Positions 27,229 to 37,920 of a stretch of 64,000 nucleotides of DNA are shown in pieces. Positions within the stretch are counted from its first letter, which is position 1; each line of letters begins with the position of its first letter. The notes below the pieces were generated by a model. That model was not told the origin of the DNA, ran no database searches, and saw nothing but the letters and a program-made list of their open reading frames with translations. Made by a program: the position numbers and the translations under genes. The stretch comes from Allobosea sp. LC85 (GTDB taxonomy: Bacteria; Pseudomonadota; Alphaproteobacteria; Rhizobiales; Beijerinckiaceae): assembly GCF_000735605.1 (NCBI RefSeq), contig NZ_JPKG01000024.1:62001-126000 (forward strand), read 5' to 3'.

Positions 27229-28104
27229 ATGACGACGGACAGCCTCACCTCCGCCTCCTCGCTTCCCGCGGCAAAGGCAATGCCGAAGGCGCGCTCGGCC
27301 TTCCGCTTCAACGGCGGCGCCGTGACGCTCGGGCTCTACCTGATCTTCCTGCTGCTGCCGATCTATTGGCTGATCATCATGAGCCTGAAGACCAATGCCG
27401 AGATCAACTCCGGCATGACGCTCTGGCCACGCGAGATCACGTTCGAGAACTACCGGACGATCTTCACCGACCCATCCTGGTACTCCGGCTATATCAACTC
27501 GCTGACCTATGTGGTCATGAACACGGTGATCTCGATCACCTTGGCGCTGCCGGCGGCCTACGCCTTTTCGCGCTACCGCTTCCTCGGCGACAAGCACCTG
27601 TTCTTCTGGCTGCTGTCGAACCGGATGGCGCCGCCGGCGATCTTCGCCCTGCCCTTCTTCAACCTCTATTCCGCGATCGGTCTGTTCGATACGCCGCTTG
27701 CCGTGGCGCTGGCGCATTGTCTGTTCAACGTGCCGCTCGCGGTCTGGATCCTCGAAGGCTTCATGTCGGGTGTGCCACGCGAGATCGACGAGACCGCCTA
27801 TCTCGACGGCTATTCCTTCCCGCGCTTCTTCGTGAAGATCTTCGCGCCGATCATCGCCAACGGCATCGGGGTCACCGCCTTTTTCTGTTTCATGTTCTCC
27901 TGGGTCGAGCTTCTGCTGGCGCGCACCCTGACCACCGTCAACGCCAAGCCCATCGCCGCCACCATGACGCGAACGGTTTCGGCGGCCGGCATGGACTGGG
28001 GGCTGCTCGCGGCGGCGGGCGTGCTGACGCTGATCCCCGGAGCGCTCGTGATCTGGTTCGTCCGAAACTACATCGCCAAGGGCTTTGCCCTGGGGAGGGT
28101 GTGA
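27229..28104 (+). CDS. glpQ: Glycerol ABC importer permease GlpQ
   Basis: About 291 residues, six membrane segments, EAA loop EIDETAYLDGYSFPRFFVKIFAP. ATG at 27229 has GAGG 8 bases upstream; an in-frame ATG at 27211 would overlap glpP by 8 bases and is a real alternative. It is the second channel subunit and its stop overlaps the next small gene (TGATG). Confidence 0.88.
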   Translation: MTTDSLTSASSLPAAKAMPKARSAFRFNGGAVTLGLYLIFLLLPIYWLIIMSLKTNAEINSGMTLWPREITFENYRTIFTDPSWYSGYINSLTYVVMNTVISITLALPAAYAFSRYRFLGDKHLFFWLLSNRMAPPAIFALPFFNLYSAIGLFDTPLAVALAHCLFNVPLAVWILEGFMSGVPREIDETAYLDGYSFPRFFVKIFAPIIANGIGVTAFFCFMFSWVELLLARTLTTVNAKPIAATMTRTVSAAGMDWGLLAAAGVLTLIPGALVIWFVRNYIAKGFALGRV

Positions 28105-28400
28105 TGCCCGATCTTGCCGCGATCGACCTGGCATGGATGGCCTGGACTCCGCAGACCGGCCTCTTCTTCGCCGCGATCTTCGCGCTGCTGCTGACAATGA
28201 CCGTGCTCGCGATCTGGCGGCCGGAGATCGAGAGAATCGGCGTGCTCGGGATGCCGACGACGCGCGGAGACCGGCTCTTCCTCAGCCTGCTCGGCGCTGC
28301 CTTCATCCACCTTGCCTGGCTCGGCCTCAGCGGAGCCGAGTTGTGGTGGGCCTCGCTGCTTTCCCTTGCCTATGCCGCAGCGGTCTTCCGCTACGTCTGA
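28104..28400 (+). CDS. Small DUF2160 membrane protein of the glycerol importer operon
   Basis: A 98-residue protein with about three hydrophobic segments (19-37, 57-74, 79-95) matching the DUF2160 type of protein that is regularly found inside glpSTPQV operons. Its function is unknown; the fixed position between permease and binding-protein genes suggests an accessory subunit (inference). It shares one base with the glpQ stop. Confidence 0.8.
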   Translation: MPDLAAIDLAWMAWTPQTGLFFAAIFALLLTMTVLAIWRPEIERIGVLGMPTTRGDRLFLSLLGAAFIHLAWLGLSGAELWWASLLSLAYAAAVFRYV

Positions 28401-28491
28401 CCACCCCGGAGGCTGACCGACGACACGAACCGCCTTCGCAACAAGAGGCCGCCAATGCCCGAACGATAACAACCGTCCAGTGGAGGAAACG

Positions 28492-30231
<1,740 letters not shown>

Positions 30232-30232
30232 A

Positions 30233-30277
30233 GCATCGGCGCGAAAAGTGGATTGCGGTTTTCGGAAAAGCCGATGC
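30233..30277. repeat. REP-like palindromic element
   Basis: GCATCGGC (30233-30240) and GCCGATGC (30270-30277) are perfect 8-base arms around a segment containing GCGAAAAGTGG and GGTTTTCGGAAAA. The composition resembles dispersed extragenic palindromes that I recall from Hyphomicrobiales genomes. It starts one base after the glpV stop codon. Confidence 0.5.
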
Positions 30278-30293
30278 AAACACAAAAAGGTGA

Positions 30294-30330
30294 GATCATC
30301 GGACCGGATACGATATCCGGTCCGATGATC
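30294..30330. terminator. Perfect 17-bp inverted repeat between convergent genes
   Basis: The arm 30294-30310 (GATCATCGGACCGGATA) is exactly complementary to 30314-30330, with a 3-base loop. It lies between convergent glpV and the aminotransferase gene and would form a very stable hairpin on either strand. There is no long T-run. It is probably a bidirectional terminator or part of a mosaic repeat together with 30233-30277. Confidence 0.6.
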
Positions 30331-30446
30331 TGAGGCAGCTGTTTCCGGGAAAGCGGGCGGCCGGCGCGAACCGACCGTCCTCTCCTGTCGGTTCCAAATG
30401 AAGCCAGGCCCAAGTCGATCTGAATGTCGGACGCTTATCGGCCCTG

Positions 30447-31775
30447 TCAGATCTCGCGGACGGCACCGTGCACGGCTTCCAGCGTGGCCTCGACGATCCC
30501 TGCATCGTGCTCGGACGAGACGAACCAGGCGCCACGCTCCAGCACCCGAACGCCGCGCTTCAGCAGCGCGAGCGCGAAACGGCTGTAGGCCGCCTTGTCG
30601 GATGCCGCGACATCACGGTAATCGCGCGCCGGCGCATCGAGCCCGAAGGCAATGTGGAACATCAGCGGAAATCCGGCGACCTGAGCCTTGATCCCCGCCT
30701 GAGCCAGAATCTCGCGAATACCGTCCTGAAGGCGCTGGCCGTGAACCGAGCTGCGCTCATAATGCTCCGGCGTCAGTGCCTGCTGCGTCGCGACCATCGC
30801 CGCCATCGCGATCGGCTGCGCATTGAAGGTGCCGCCATGGAGTACGCCGTCCGCGAACATATCGATCAGTTCGCCCCGGCCGGCGACCGCTGCAACTGGA
30901 AAACCGTTGGCAATCGCCTTCGCCAGGATCGTGAGGTCCGGCGTGACGGCAAAGCGCTCCTGGGCACCGCCGCGACCAAGGCGGAAGCCTGTGATCACCT
31001 CATCGAAGATCAGCAGGGCGCCATGGGCGCGGCAGGCCGCCAGCGCAGCTTGCAGATAGCCCGGCAGCGGTGCGATGGCGCCCTGGTTGCACATGGCCGG
31101 CTCCATCATCACCGCGGCGACGTCGCCACGGGCAAGACGGGCCTCGAGAGCAGCGAGGTCATTCCAACCGAGGATCGAAAGACCCTCGCCTGCGCTGGGG
31201 TCCTGCCCCCGGCTCCCGGCGACGGGTGTGGGCGCGTCGCTCGGGCCGGCCGCATTGAGGCCTGGCGCCGTTGACCACAAGACGTTGTCGAACCAGCCGT
31301 GATAATGCCCTTCGAACTTGACGATGGTGCGCCGCCCGGTCGCCGCACGGGCCAGGCGGATCGCGGCCTGCGCCACCTCGGAGCCTGAGGAACCGAAACG
31401 AAGCCGCTCGGCACTGGGAACGCGCTCGCAGATCAGCTTTGCCGCCTCGTGCTCGATCGGCGCCTGGCCGGCAAACAGGATGCCTCGCTCCGCTTGGCGC
31501 TGCACTGCCTCGATGACCCGGGCGGGGGTATGGCCGAGCACCGTTGCCCCCATCCCGCAGTAGTAATCGATGATGCGGTTGCCATCGACATCGATCAGAT
31601 AGGCCCCTTCACCTCGTTCAAAGACGAGCGGTCCCGGCGCCATGCCCAACCTGAAATTGCTGTTCACGCCGCCAGCGATGTAGCGCGCATTCGTAGCGAT
31701 CTGCCGCGCCGATTCCTCAAAGCGCAGCGTTGCTGCTGGACCGCTTCCGTTCGCTCGCACGTGCCTGTTCTCCAC
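30447..31775 (-). CDS. Class III PLP aminotransferase, glutamate-1-semialdehyde aminomutase-like
   Basis: A 442-residue fold-type I PLP enzyme. Asp258 (LIFDEVITGFR) and Lys286 (ILAKAIANGFPVAA) are the cofactor residues, and the phosphate region is RFGSSGSEVAQAAIRLAR. The opening ARYIAGGVNSNFR is typical of HemL-like enzymes. Its location beside an IclR gene and peptide-transport genes makes a catabolic transaminase or aminomutase (for example of a beta- or omega-amino acid) more likely than tetrapyrrole synthesis (inference). The start codon is GTG. A shared operator-like motif lies 52 bases upstream. Confidence 0.85.
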   Translation of the reverse strand: MENRHVRANGSGPAATLRFEESARQIATNARYIAGGVNSNFRLGMAPGPLVFERGEGAYLIDVDGNRIIDYYCGMGATVLGHTPARVIEAVQRQAERGILFAGQAPIEHEAAKLICERVPSAERLRFGSSGSEVAQAAIRLARAATGRRTIVKFEGHYHGWFDNVLWSTAPGLNAAGPSDAPTPVAGSRGQDPSAGEGLSILGWNDLAALEARLARGDVAAVMMEPAMCNQGAIAPLPGYLQAALAACRAHGALLIFDEVITGFRLGRGGAQERFAVTPDLTILAKAIANGFPVAAVAGRGELIDMFADGVLHGGTFNAQPIAMAAMVATQQALTPEHYERSSVHGQRLQDGIREILAQAGIKAQVAGFPLMFHIAFGLDAPARDYRDVAASDKAAYSRFALALLKRGVRVLERGAWFVSSEHDAGIVEATLEAVHGAVREI

Positions 31776-31807
31776 TGCCGGTAGTTTGAGCAGACCAGAG
31801 CACCAAG

Positions 31808-31827
31808 CCCGTGTAAAGGAACACGGG
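31808..31827. promoter_or_regulatory. Perfect 7-bp inverted repeat in the aminotransferase/IclR promoter region
   Basis: CCCGTGT (31808-31814) and ACACGGG (31821-31827) are separated by 6 bases. It overlaps the left part of the 31-bp shared motif and may be a second half-site for the IclR protein or a separate operator. Confidence 0.4.
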
Positions 31828-31843
31828 TTTCGTCTTGCGGAAT
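31813..31843. promoter_or_regulatory. Candidate IclR-regulon operator, copy 1
   Basis: One of four copies of a 31-bp motif of the form GTCAA-N9-GTTTC-N7-G(A/G)AA(C/T); here the first word is GTAAA and the last GGAAT. It sits midway between the divergent aminotransferase and IclR genes, where an autoregulated IclR site is expected. The other copies are at 37879, 43390 and 46290. Confidence 0.6.
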
Positions 31844-31895
31844 TCCCCGGGACCCGCTATGCGAGGCCTCGCGACAGCGAGAATGCGGGGCGATC

Positions 31896-32687
31896 ATGCC
31901 GAAGAAATCGGGCAACCCTTACGTCGTGCAGCCCGTGATGAAGGCGCTCAAGGTGCTGGAATTCGTGGCGCGCCATGGGCACGAGATCGCGCTCACGACC
32001 GTCGGACGAGAGCTGCGGATTCCGAAGACGACGACCTTCCGCTACCTGCAAACGCTGATGGAGGCCGGATTCGTCAGCCACAACCGCGAGACCGACAAAT
32101 ACAATCTCGGGCCTCTGCTGCGCTCGATCGCGCGTGCCGATGCGAGCTTCAGCAAGATCCGTCAGCTCGCGCGCCCGGCGATGGTCGAGCTGATGAACGA
32201 ATTCAATGAGACCGTGAACCTCGCGGTGAAGGGCAACGGCACGATCGTCTATATCGACCTCATCGAGGCCAATCGCTCGCTGCGCATGCAGGCGCGGATC
32301 GGCGACAGCCATCCGATGCATTCGACAGCACTGGGCAAGGCGATCCTCGCCTTTCTTCCCGAAGCCGAAAAGCTGCGCCAGCTCGATCTGCCCTTGACCG
32401 AGCGAACCGGGCGCACGTTGCTCGAGCGCGAAGAGATCGAGCGCCAGCTTCGACAGGTCGCCAAGCTCGGCTACGCGACGGAAATCGGCGAGAACGAAGA
32501 CGGGGCGATGTGCGTCGGCGTGCCGATCTTCGACGACAATCACTACCCTGTGGCGGCACTCAGCATCTCGGCACCGCTGATGCGAATGCCGCGGCCACTC
32601 GCGGCGAAGGCGGGAACGCGACTGCGCGAGGTCGCCGCGCACATCTCCAGCCATCTCGGTTCGCAGGACCCCATCACTTCCCCCTGA
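31896..32687 (+). CDS. IclR-family transcriptional regulator
   Basis: A 263-residue protein. The winged HTH (about 15-75, MKALKVLEFVARHGHEIALTTVGRELRIPKTTTFRYLQTLMEAGFV) is followed by an IclR effector domain containing MHSTALGKAILAFLPE and GYATEIGENEDGAMCVGVPIFD, both family hallmarks. It is divergent from the aminotransferase gene. The shared 31-bp motif in its own promoter and at three more promoters nearby makes it the likely regulator of the peptide/MlrC genes. The ligand is unknown. Confidence 0.9.
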   Translation: MPKKSGNPYVVQPVMKALKVLEFVARHGHEIALTTVGRELRIPKTTTFRYLQTLMEAGFVSHNRETDKYNLGPLLRSIARADASFSKIRQLARPAMVELMNEFNETVNLAVKGNGTIVYIDLIEANRSLRMQARIGDSHPMHSTALGKAILAFLPEAEKLRQLDLPLTERTGRTLLEREEIERQLRQVAKLGYATEIGENEDGAMCVGVPIFDDNHYPVAALSISAPLMRMPRPLAAKAGTRLREVAAHISSHLGSQDPITSP

Positions 32688-32752
32688 CAGGCGTGGCCGG
32701 GCGGAGCCCTGCAAGCGCAGGCCCGCGCGGGACCTCGCGCTCCGGGGCGAGG

Positions 32753-33700
32753 TCAATGATATTCGATGCGTGGATCGATCCACGCATAAAGTACGTCGAT
32801 GATCAGGTTGACCAGCATATAGCCGACCAGGATCACCATGATGCAGCCTTGGATCAGCGGGTAGTCGCGGGTGCTGATCGCCTGGATCACCAAGCGTCCC
32901 AGCCCCGGATAGGTGAAGACGGCCTCCGTCACCACCGCACCGCCGATGAAATTCGCCATCATCAAGCCGACGATCGTGACAAAGGGCAGCAACGCGTTGC
33001 GCATGATGTGCAGGCCGACGACGCGGCTTTCGGGCAGCCCCTTGGCCCGCGCCGTGCGGACATAGTCCTGCTTCGCCTCACCGATCAACGACGCGCGCAG
33101 GAACCGCGCGAAGATGCCGGAGACATAGATGCCCAGCGTCAGCGCCGGCAGGATGAGACTGCGTAGCGCATCCATCGGCGACTCCCAGAACGGCACGTAG
33201 CGCGAGGCGGACGGCAGCCAGTGGAGCTCGACGGCGAAGAGCAGGATCAGCAGGATGCCAAGCCAAAACGTCGGCACACCCAGTGCCAGCGCGCTCCACC
33301 CGCTGAGCAGGCGGTCGAGCCAGGAATTGGGCCGCACGGCGCTGGCAACCGCGACAGGTATGCCGACGAGCAACGCCACCAGAATCGCGGCGACCGCCAG
33401 TTGCAGCGTCGCTGGCAATCTCTCGCCGATCAACGCAAGAACCGGCTGGCGACTGTGCAGCGAGAGGCCGAAATCGCCGCGCAGCGCCTGGCCGAGCCAG
33501 TCGAGATACTGGATCAGCATCGGCCGATCGAGGCCATAGCGCGCGATGGTGGCCGCAATCTCCTCCGGCGAGGCGTTCTCACCAACAAGCACCGCGACGG
33601 GGCCGCCCGGCACCGCGTAGATCATCGCGAATATGGCGAAGGACGCGAGAACCAGCACCGGCAGCATATGCAACAGGCGGCGCAGCAGATAGCCCGTCAT
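32753..33700 (-). CDS. Opp/Dpp-type ABC permease (DppB-like), system 1
   Basis: A 315-residue permease with the DppB opening (LLRRLLHMLPVLVLASFAIFAMIYAVPGGP), six membrane segments and an EAA loop (DYVRTARAKGLPESRVVGLHIMRNALLPFVT). It overlaps the DppC-type gene as ATGA. This transport unit encodes no ATPase of its own. Confidence 0.9.
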   Translation of the reverse strand: MTGYLLRRLLHMLPVLVLASFAIFAMIYAVPGGPVAVLVGENASPEEIAATIARYGLDRPMLIQYLDWLGQALRGDFGLSLHSRQPVLALIGERLPATLQLAVAAILVALLVGIPVAVASAVRPNSWLDRLLSGWSALALGVPTFWLGILLILLFAVELHWLPSASRYVPFWESPMDALRSLILPALTLGIYVSGIFARFLRASLIGEAKQDYVRTARAKGLPESRVVGLHIMRNALLPFVTIVGLMMANFIGGAVVTEAVFTYPGLGRLVIQAISTRDYPLIQGCIMVILVGYMLVNLIIDVLYAWIDPRIEYH

Positions 33701-34566
33701 CGGCCCCTGCGCTCCGGAACGCCGGCTTCATGCCTGTCGAGCAGCGCGGTCAGGGCACGGCCGATCGTGTCGAAGGAGAGGATCGTCAGCGTCAGCACGA
33801 GACCGGGCAGCACGGCGTAGGTCGGCGCCTCGTGCAGATAGGATTTCCCTGTTCGCAGCATTTCGCCCCAGCTCGGCGTCGGCGGCGGTACTCCGACCCC
33901 GAGAAAAGCAAGCGCGGCCTCCAGCAGGATCGCGACCGAGGCGAGCACGATCGCCTGCACGACCAGCGGGCTCAGCGCGTTGGGCAGGATGGTGTGGAAC
34001 ATGATGTAGGACGAACCGCCGCCGAAGCTGCGCACCGCCGTGACGAAATCGAGCTGGCGCAGGGCCATGACCTGCGCCCGCGCGATCCGCGCGAAATTCG
34101 GTATCCCCGCGATGCCGACCGCGACCAGGGCTGCTGCCTGACTGCGACCGAGCACGGCGATCAGCGCCATGGCGAACAGGATGTTCGGCAGCGCCAGCAG
34201 CACATCGATGCAGCGCATCAGCACCGAGTCGCGCCAATCACCGAAAAAGCCGGCGACGAGCCCAATCGGCACCCCGATCAGCGCAGCGCTGACGACGGCA
34301 CCGAAGGCGGTGACGAGTGAGGTTCGCGCGCCATAGACCACGCGCGCCAGGATATCCCGCCCGAGTTCGTCGGTACCAAACCAGGCGGAAGCCGAGGGCG
34401 GCATCAGCGAATCCGCCAGATTCTGCGTCAGCGGGTCCAGGGGGAGCACGTCTGCAAACACGGCCGCCAGCGCCACCAGCAGCAGGAAGGCGAAACTGAA
34501 TGACGTGCCGCGACGGGCGGAAAGCCGGCGCAGCACGTGCAGGGCCGATCCCAACGCCGCGCTCAT
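33697..34566 (-). CDS. Opp/Dpp-type ABC permease (DppC-like), system 1
   Basis: A 289-residue permease with DppC motifs MPPSASAWFGTDELGRDILARVVYGARTSL and an EAA loop around RAQVMALRQLDFVTAVRSFGGGSSYIMFHTILPN. It pairs with the DppB-like subunit downstream. Confidence 0.9.
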   Translation of the reverse strand: MSAALGSALHVLRRLSARRGTSFSFAFLLLVALAAVFADVLPLDPLTQNLADSLMPPSASAWFGTDELGRDILARVVYGARTSLVTAFGAVVSAALIGVPIGLVAGFFGDWRDSVLMRCIDVLLALPNILFAMALIAVLGRSQAAALVAVGIAGIPNFARIARAQVMALRQLDFVTAVRSFGGGSSYIMFHTILPNALSPLVVQAIVLASVAILLEAALAFLGVGVPPPTPSWGEMLRTGKSYLHEAPTYAVLPGLVLTLTILSFDTIGRALTALLDRHEAGVPERRGR

Positions 34567-34645
34567 CGCATGGCGCCACGCATCCGAGGGCTGCGTGACG
34601 CCGCAATTGCGGCCGGGCGATGGCGTCCCGCCTCGCGGCTCCGCA

Positions 34646-36187
34646 TTACTTGAACCCGATCGTCCGCGCGACGAAGAGGTTGTCGATCTCGAGTGTCACG
34701 CCGCCAACCTTGTCGGAGGCGACAATCAGGCCGACCTCATAGGAATTGGTCGGTATTGCGAAGGCCTCGTCCACCAGCACCTTGTTCAGGTTGTCATAGG
34801 ATGCCTTGACCTCCGCCGCTCCGCCCGAGGCGCCATCGACCTTGGCAATCGCCGCGACATAGGCCGGATGCGGATGCGGATCCTTGAGGATCGGATTCTG
34901 CGAGGTCCGGTAGATGGAGTTCGTCGTCACCCGCGAGGGAAACTTCTGGACGTTGCCGACCGCGCCGAAGACCGCGGCGAAATCGCCGCCCAGCAGCGCA
35001 CTGACGAATTCGGCCCCCTGGCGGATATCGAGTTCGATCGGAATCCCGACCTTGCCCAGCGAGGCCTGCACGATCTGGCTGATCTGGACCGAGGCCTCGT
35101 CGCTGCCATTGACCAGCATCTTCCAGTCTTTCATCTCGGCCGCCGAGAGACCGGATGCTGCGAGCAAGGCCTTGGCCTTGTCGAGATCGTAGGCGTGGGC
35201 CTTGGTATAGCTGGCGTCGAAGGCCGGGCTTGCCGGCGCCCAGGGCTGCGCGACGACCTCGCCCATGCCGGCATAGCCGACGCGCAGGATGCCCGCACGA
35301 TCCATCAGGTGGTTGAAGGCCTGGCGGTAGGATTTGTTGCGGAATGGGCCACGCGTCGAGTTGATACGGAAGACCTGCACGAGCTTGCCGGGCCCGGAAA
35401 AGACCTGGTAGCCGGCGCTCTTGAGGCGCACGGCACTGCGCGAGGAGCCGTTATAGATGATGTCGACGGCGCCCGACTCGAGCGCCGCGCTCGCCGCCGC
35501 ATCCTCGCTGAAAACAGTGAAGACGAGGTCCTGCACGATCGGCTGCTTCTCGCGCCAGTATTTCGGGTTGGCCTTGAGACGCAGCCCCTGTCCGACGGCG
35601 CGGCTCACCAAGGTGAAGGGGCCTGTGCCGGCCGGAACCGTCTCGACTGTGTCGATGCCCTTGGCTTCGATCGGGATCAGGAACTGCAGCAGATCGAGGA
35701 TCTGCCGCTCGGGAACCGGGGCCTTGAAGTTGATCACCACGGTCCGGTCATCGGGCGCCGACCAGTCCTTGACGATCGACATGGTGGAGAAGACGTTCTT
35801 GCCGCGCTTGGGGTCGGCTCCCTTCTGCAGCGTCGCCAGCACGGAATCGGCCTTGAGGGGCGTTCCGCTGTGGAAGGTCACGCCGTCGCGCAGCTTCACG
35901 CTGACCGAGGTCTTGTCGGGCGCGATCGTCCACTCGGTCGCCAGGCTCGGCTCCGGCTTTCCCTCGGGCGTGTACTCGATCAGGCTGTCATAGAGGTTCT
36001 TGATGACATGGAAGTTGACGGTCGAGAGCTGCTGGGGATCGTAATTGGCGAGCTCGCTCAGCACTGCGACACGCAAGGTGCCGCCCTTCAGTTGCTGGGC
36101 GATGGCCGGGAGTGACATCGCCAAGGGGGCTGCTGCAGCCAGGGCTATGCCCGCCATGCAGAATTGACGTCGCGATACGGTGGTCAT
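34646..36187 (-). CDS. Peptide-type ABC substrate-binding protein (DppA/OppA-like), system 1
   Basis: A 513-residue family 5 binding protein with a Tat-like leader (VSRRQFCMAGIALAAAAPLAMSLPAIA) and the typical GGTLRVAVLSELANYDPQQLST opening. ATG at 36187 is preferred to a GTG three codons earlier. It lies 34 bases downstream of an MlrC gene in the same unit, implying that the imported compound is that enzyme's substrate (inference). Confidence 0.9.
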   Translation of the reverse strand: MTTVSRRQFCMAGIALAAAAPLAMSLPAIAQQLKGGTLRVAVLSELANYDPQQLSTVNFHVIKNLYDSLIEYTPEGKPEPSLATEWTIAPDKTSVSVKLRDGVTFHSGTPLKADSVLATLQKGADPKRGKNVFSTMSIVKDWSAPDDRTVVINFKAPVPERQILDLLQFLIPIEAKGIDTVETVPAGTGPFTLVSRAVGQGLRLKANPKYWREKQPIVQDLVFTVFSEDAAASAALESGAVDIIYNGSSRSAVRLKSAGYQVFSGPGKLVQVFRINSTRGPFRNKSYRQAFNHLMDRAGILRVGYAGMGEVVAQPWAPASPAFDASYTKAHAYDLDKAKALLAASGLSAAEMKDWKMLVNGSDEASVQISQIVQASLGKVGIPIELDIRQGAEFVSALLGGDFAAVFGAVGNVQKFPSRVTTNSIYRTSQNPILKDPHPHPAYVAAIAKVDGASGGAAEVKASYDNLNKVLVDEAFAIPTNSYEVGLIVASDKVGGVTLEIDNLFVARTIGFK

Positions 36188-36221
36188 CCGGCACACTCCC
36201 CTTTTTTGGTTGGTCTTCGTG

Positions 36222-37730
36222 TCAGCTCGTCCCCGCGCCGGGCTGGGTCGAATGCGCCCGCCAGTCGCTTATTGTTTCAAGTGGATAGACCGGGCGCGGA
36301 ATCCGCGCCCAAGGCAAGGTGAAGACGTCCGACTGCCCAGGCCCGCGCGTGTCGGCGCGAATGACCTGCGAGGAGATCGGCGCGAAATACTGGAAATTCG
36401 ACGCCGTCTTGAGGACGGCCATCTTGTAGTCAGCGAGATTGACGCCGAAGGCTTCGTAGACGCCCGGGACATTGCCCGCGACACCGCGCAGTTCGCTGAT
36501 CAGGAGTGTCACCGGCCCGACGTCGAAAACGACGACCCGGCCCATATCGACCTCGTTCTGATGGTTGTAGATCAGCGGTACGGGCCCGCCTCCGATACGC
36601 CGGACCGTGCCGGTGACCTCGAGCGGCGTAAAGAAAGCCGGCGCCGCATCGCCCCCCAGCGGGAGGGTCACCCGTGCGCCCTCGCCGGCCGCGACCAGCG
36701 TCGCGACGGCCTGCGGCGAGATCAGCGGAATCAGCGCGCGGCTGCCGATGCCGAGCCTGAGGATCGCTTCCAGGATCAGGTTGCTGTCGCCGGCAGAGCC
36801 GCCGAAGACAGTATCTCCGGTGTCGCTGAGCACAACCATGCCGCGCTCGGCAGCATCGGCCTTGCGCACCGCCTCGTCGACCGAGACCGCCTCGCGGACC
36901 TGGAAATCATCGCGCATCGACCAGGCGAGGTCGGCGAGCTCATCCGCCAGGGTCTCGGCCAGGACCTGGTCGCCATCCGTGACGACGATCGTCGACCAGC
37001 CACCCTCGGCGACATCGAGCCAGGGCTGCATCGGATAGTTCGACGCCTGCAGCACGCGCTCATCAACCTCGAGCTCGCGAGCCCGATCGAACCAGCGCTT
37101 CATCGGGCCCTTCGACGTCAGGAACTGCTCTTGATGCGAAAGCAGCGGAATCTTGCGCCAGGCCATCACCGGCCGCCGCTTCTCCACGAGAATCCTGAGC
37201 AACAGGGCCGTCCCGATCTTGCCGGTATCGAAGACATCGTGCGGTTGCGTGCGGTGCCCGACGATCGCCGTGCAATTGGCCATGATCTTGCGGGTGATGT
37301 TGGCGTGGTGATCGAGACCAAGCAGGATCGGGACATCGGGCCCGAGGATCGAACGGCAGAGCTCGGCCTGCTCGCCTTCGACATCGTCGATTCCTTCGGC
37401 CGCAGCGGCACCGTGAAGCTGCAGGACGAGTCCTTCGATCGGGCCGGCGTCCGCGAGCCCGGTCCGTATCTTGTCCTGGAAGAAGTCGAAGGCTGCGCGC
37501 GTGATCCGGCCGCCCGCGACGCTCCAGGCCCTTATGATCGGGATCGTCTCAACCGAAAGACGGGATTCAGCGACCGCCTTATAGTGACCGCCGATTTGCC
37601 CGATCTCGCCGAACTGACGCGCAATCTCGGCCCCCTCGTACAGGCCGAAAGCCTCGAAATCCGCGAGCGTGGTCGGCACAGGATTGAAGTCGTTCGTTTC
37701 CTGCACGATGTGAATCAAGGCCAGGCGCAC
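36222..37730 (-). CDS. M81-family metallopeptidase, MlrC-like, paralogue 1
   Basis: A 502-residue MlrC-type protein with N-terminal M81 domain (ALIHIVQETNDFNP opening) and C-terminal MlrC domain (VVLSDTGDTVFGGSAGDSNLILEAILR and VTLLISELRG). The metal-site pattern Asp140-x-His142 with a further His164 22 residues on (HDV) is present. MlrC of microcystin degraders cleaves linear peptides at an Adda residue; most family members have unknown peptide or amide substrates. GTG at 37730 follows GGGAGGGA, so the longer open frame to 37796 is rejected. First gene of a unit with transport system 1. Confidence 0.87.
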   Translation of the reverse strand: MRLALIHIVQETNDFNPVPTTLADFEAFGLYEGAEIARQFGEIGQIGGHYKAVAESRLSVETIPIIRAWSVAGGRITRAAFDFFQDKIRTGLADAGPIEGLVLQLHGAAAAEGIDDVEGEQAELCRSILGPDVPILLGLDHHANITRKIMANCTAIVGHRTQPHDVFDTGKIGTALLLRILVEKRRPVMAWRKIPLLSHQEQFLTSKGPMKRWFDRARELEVDERVLQASNYPMQPWLDVAEGGWSTIVVTDGDQVLAETLADELADLAWSMRDDFQVREAVSVDEAVRKADAAERGMVVLSDTGDTVFGGSAGDSNLILEAILRLGIGSRALIPLISPQAVATLVAAGEGARVTLPLGGDAAPAFFTPLEVTGTVRRIGGGPVPLIYNHQNEVDMGRVVVFDVGPVTLLISELRGVAGNVPGVYEAFGVNLADYKMAVLKTASNFQYFAPISSQVIRADTRGPGQSDVFTLPWARIPRPVYPLETISDWRAHSTQPGAGTS

Positions 37731-37878
37731 AGATTCCCTCCCGGAAAACGACAATTCGCCGGCCGAAACGGCAGGCGATCTCGATGGGCCGTACACCTCA
37801 TTATTGAGCGCTCACGCCAGTTGAACCTGTCGCAATGCGCGAAAACACCGGAAAAACGTACTGATGGCGCAATTTCGG

Positions 37879-37909
37879 GTCAAGGATTCCTTGTTTCGCA
37901 AGAAGAAAC
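37879..37909. promoter_or_regulatory. Candidate IclR-regulon operator, copy 2
   Basis: Full-match copy of the 31-bp motif: GTCAA, then GTTTC at 37893 and GAAAC at 37905, forming a 5-base inverted repeat with a 7-base spacer. It lies in the 190-base gap about 150 bases upstream of the MlrC paralogue 1 start. Confidence 0.65.
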
Positions 37910-37920
37910 AGCTTTGATCT

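Noticed and set aside
30447-31775. Assignment as hemL (tetrapyrrole biosynthesis)
   Set aside because: The sequence is HemL-like, but the IclR partner and peptide-transport neighbourhood point to a catabolic aminotransferase; no symbol was given.
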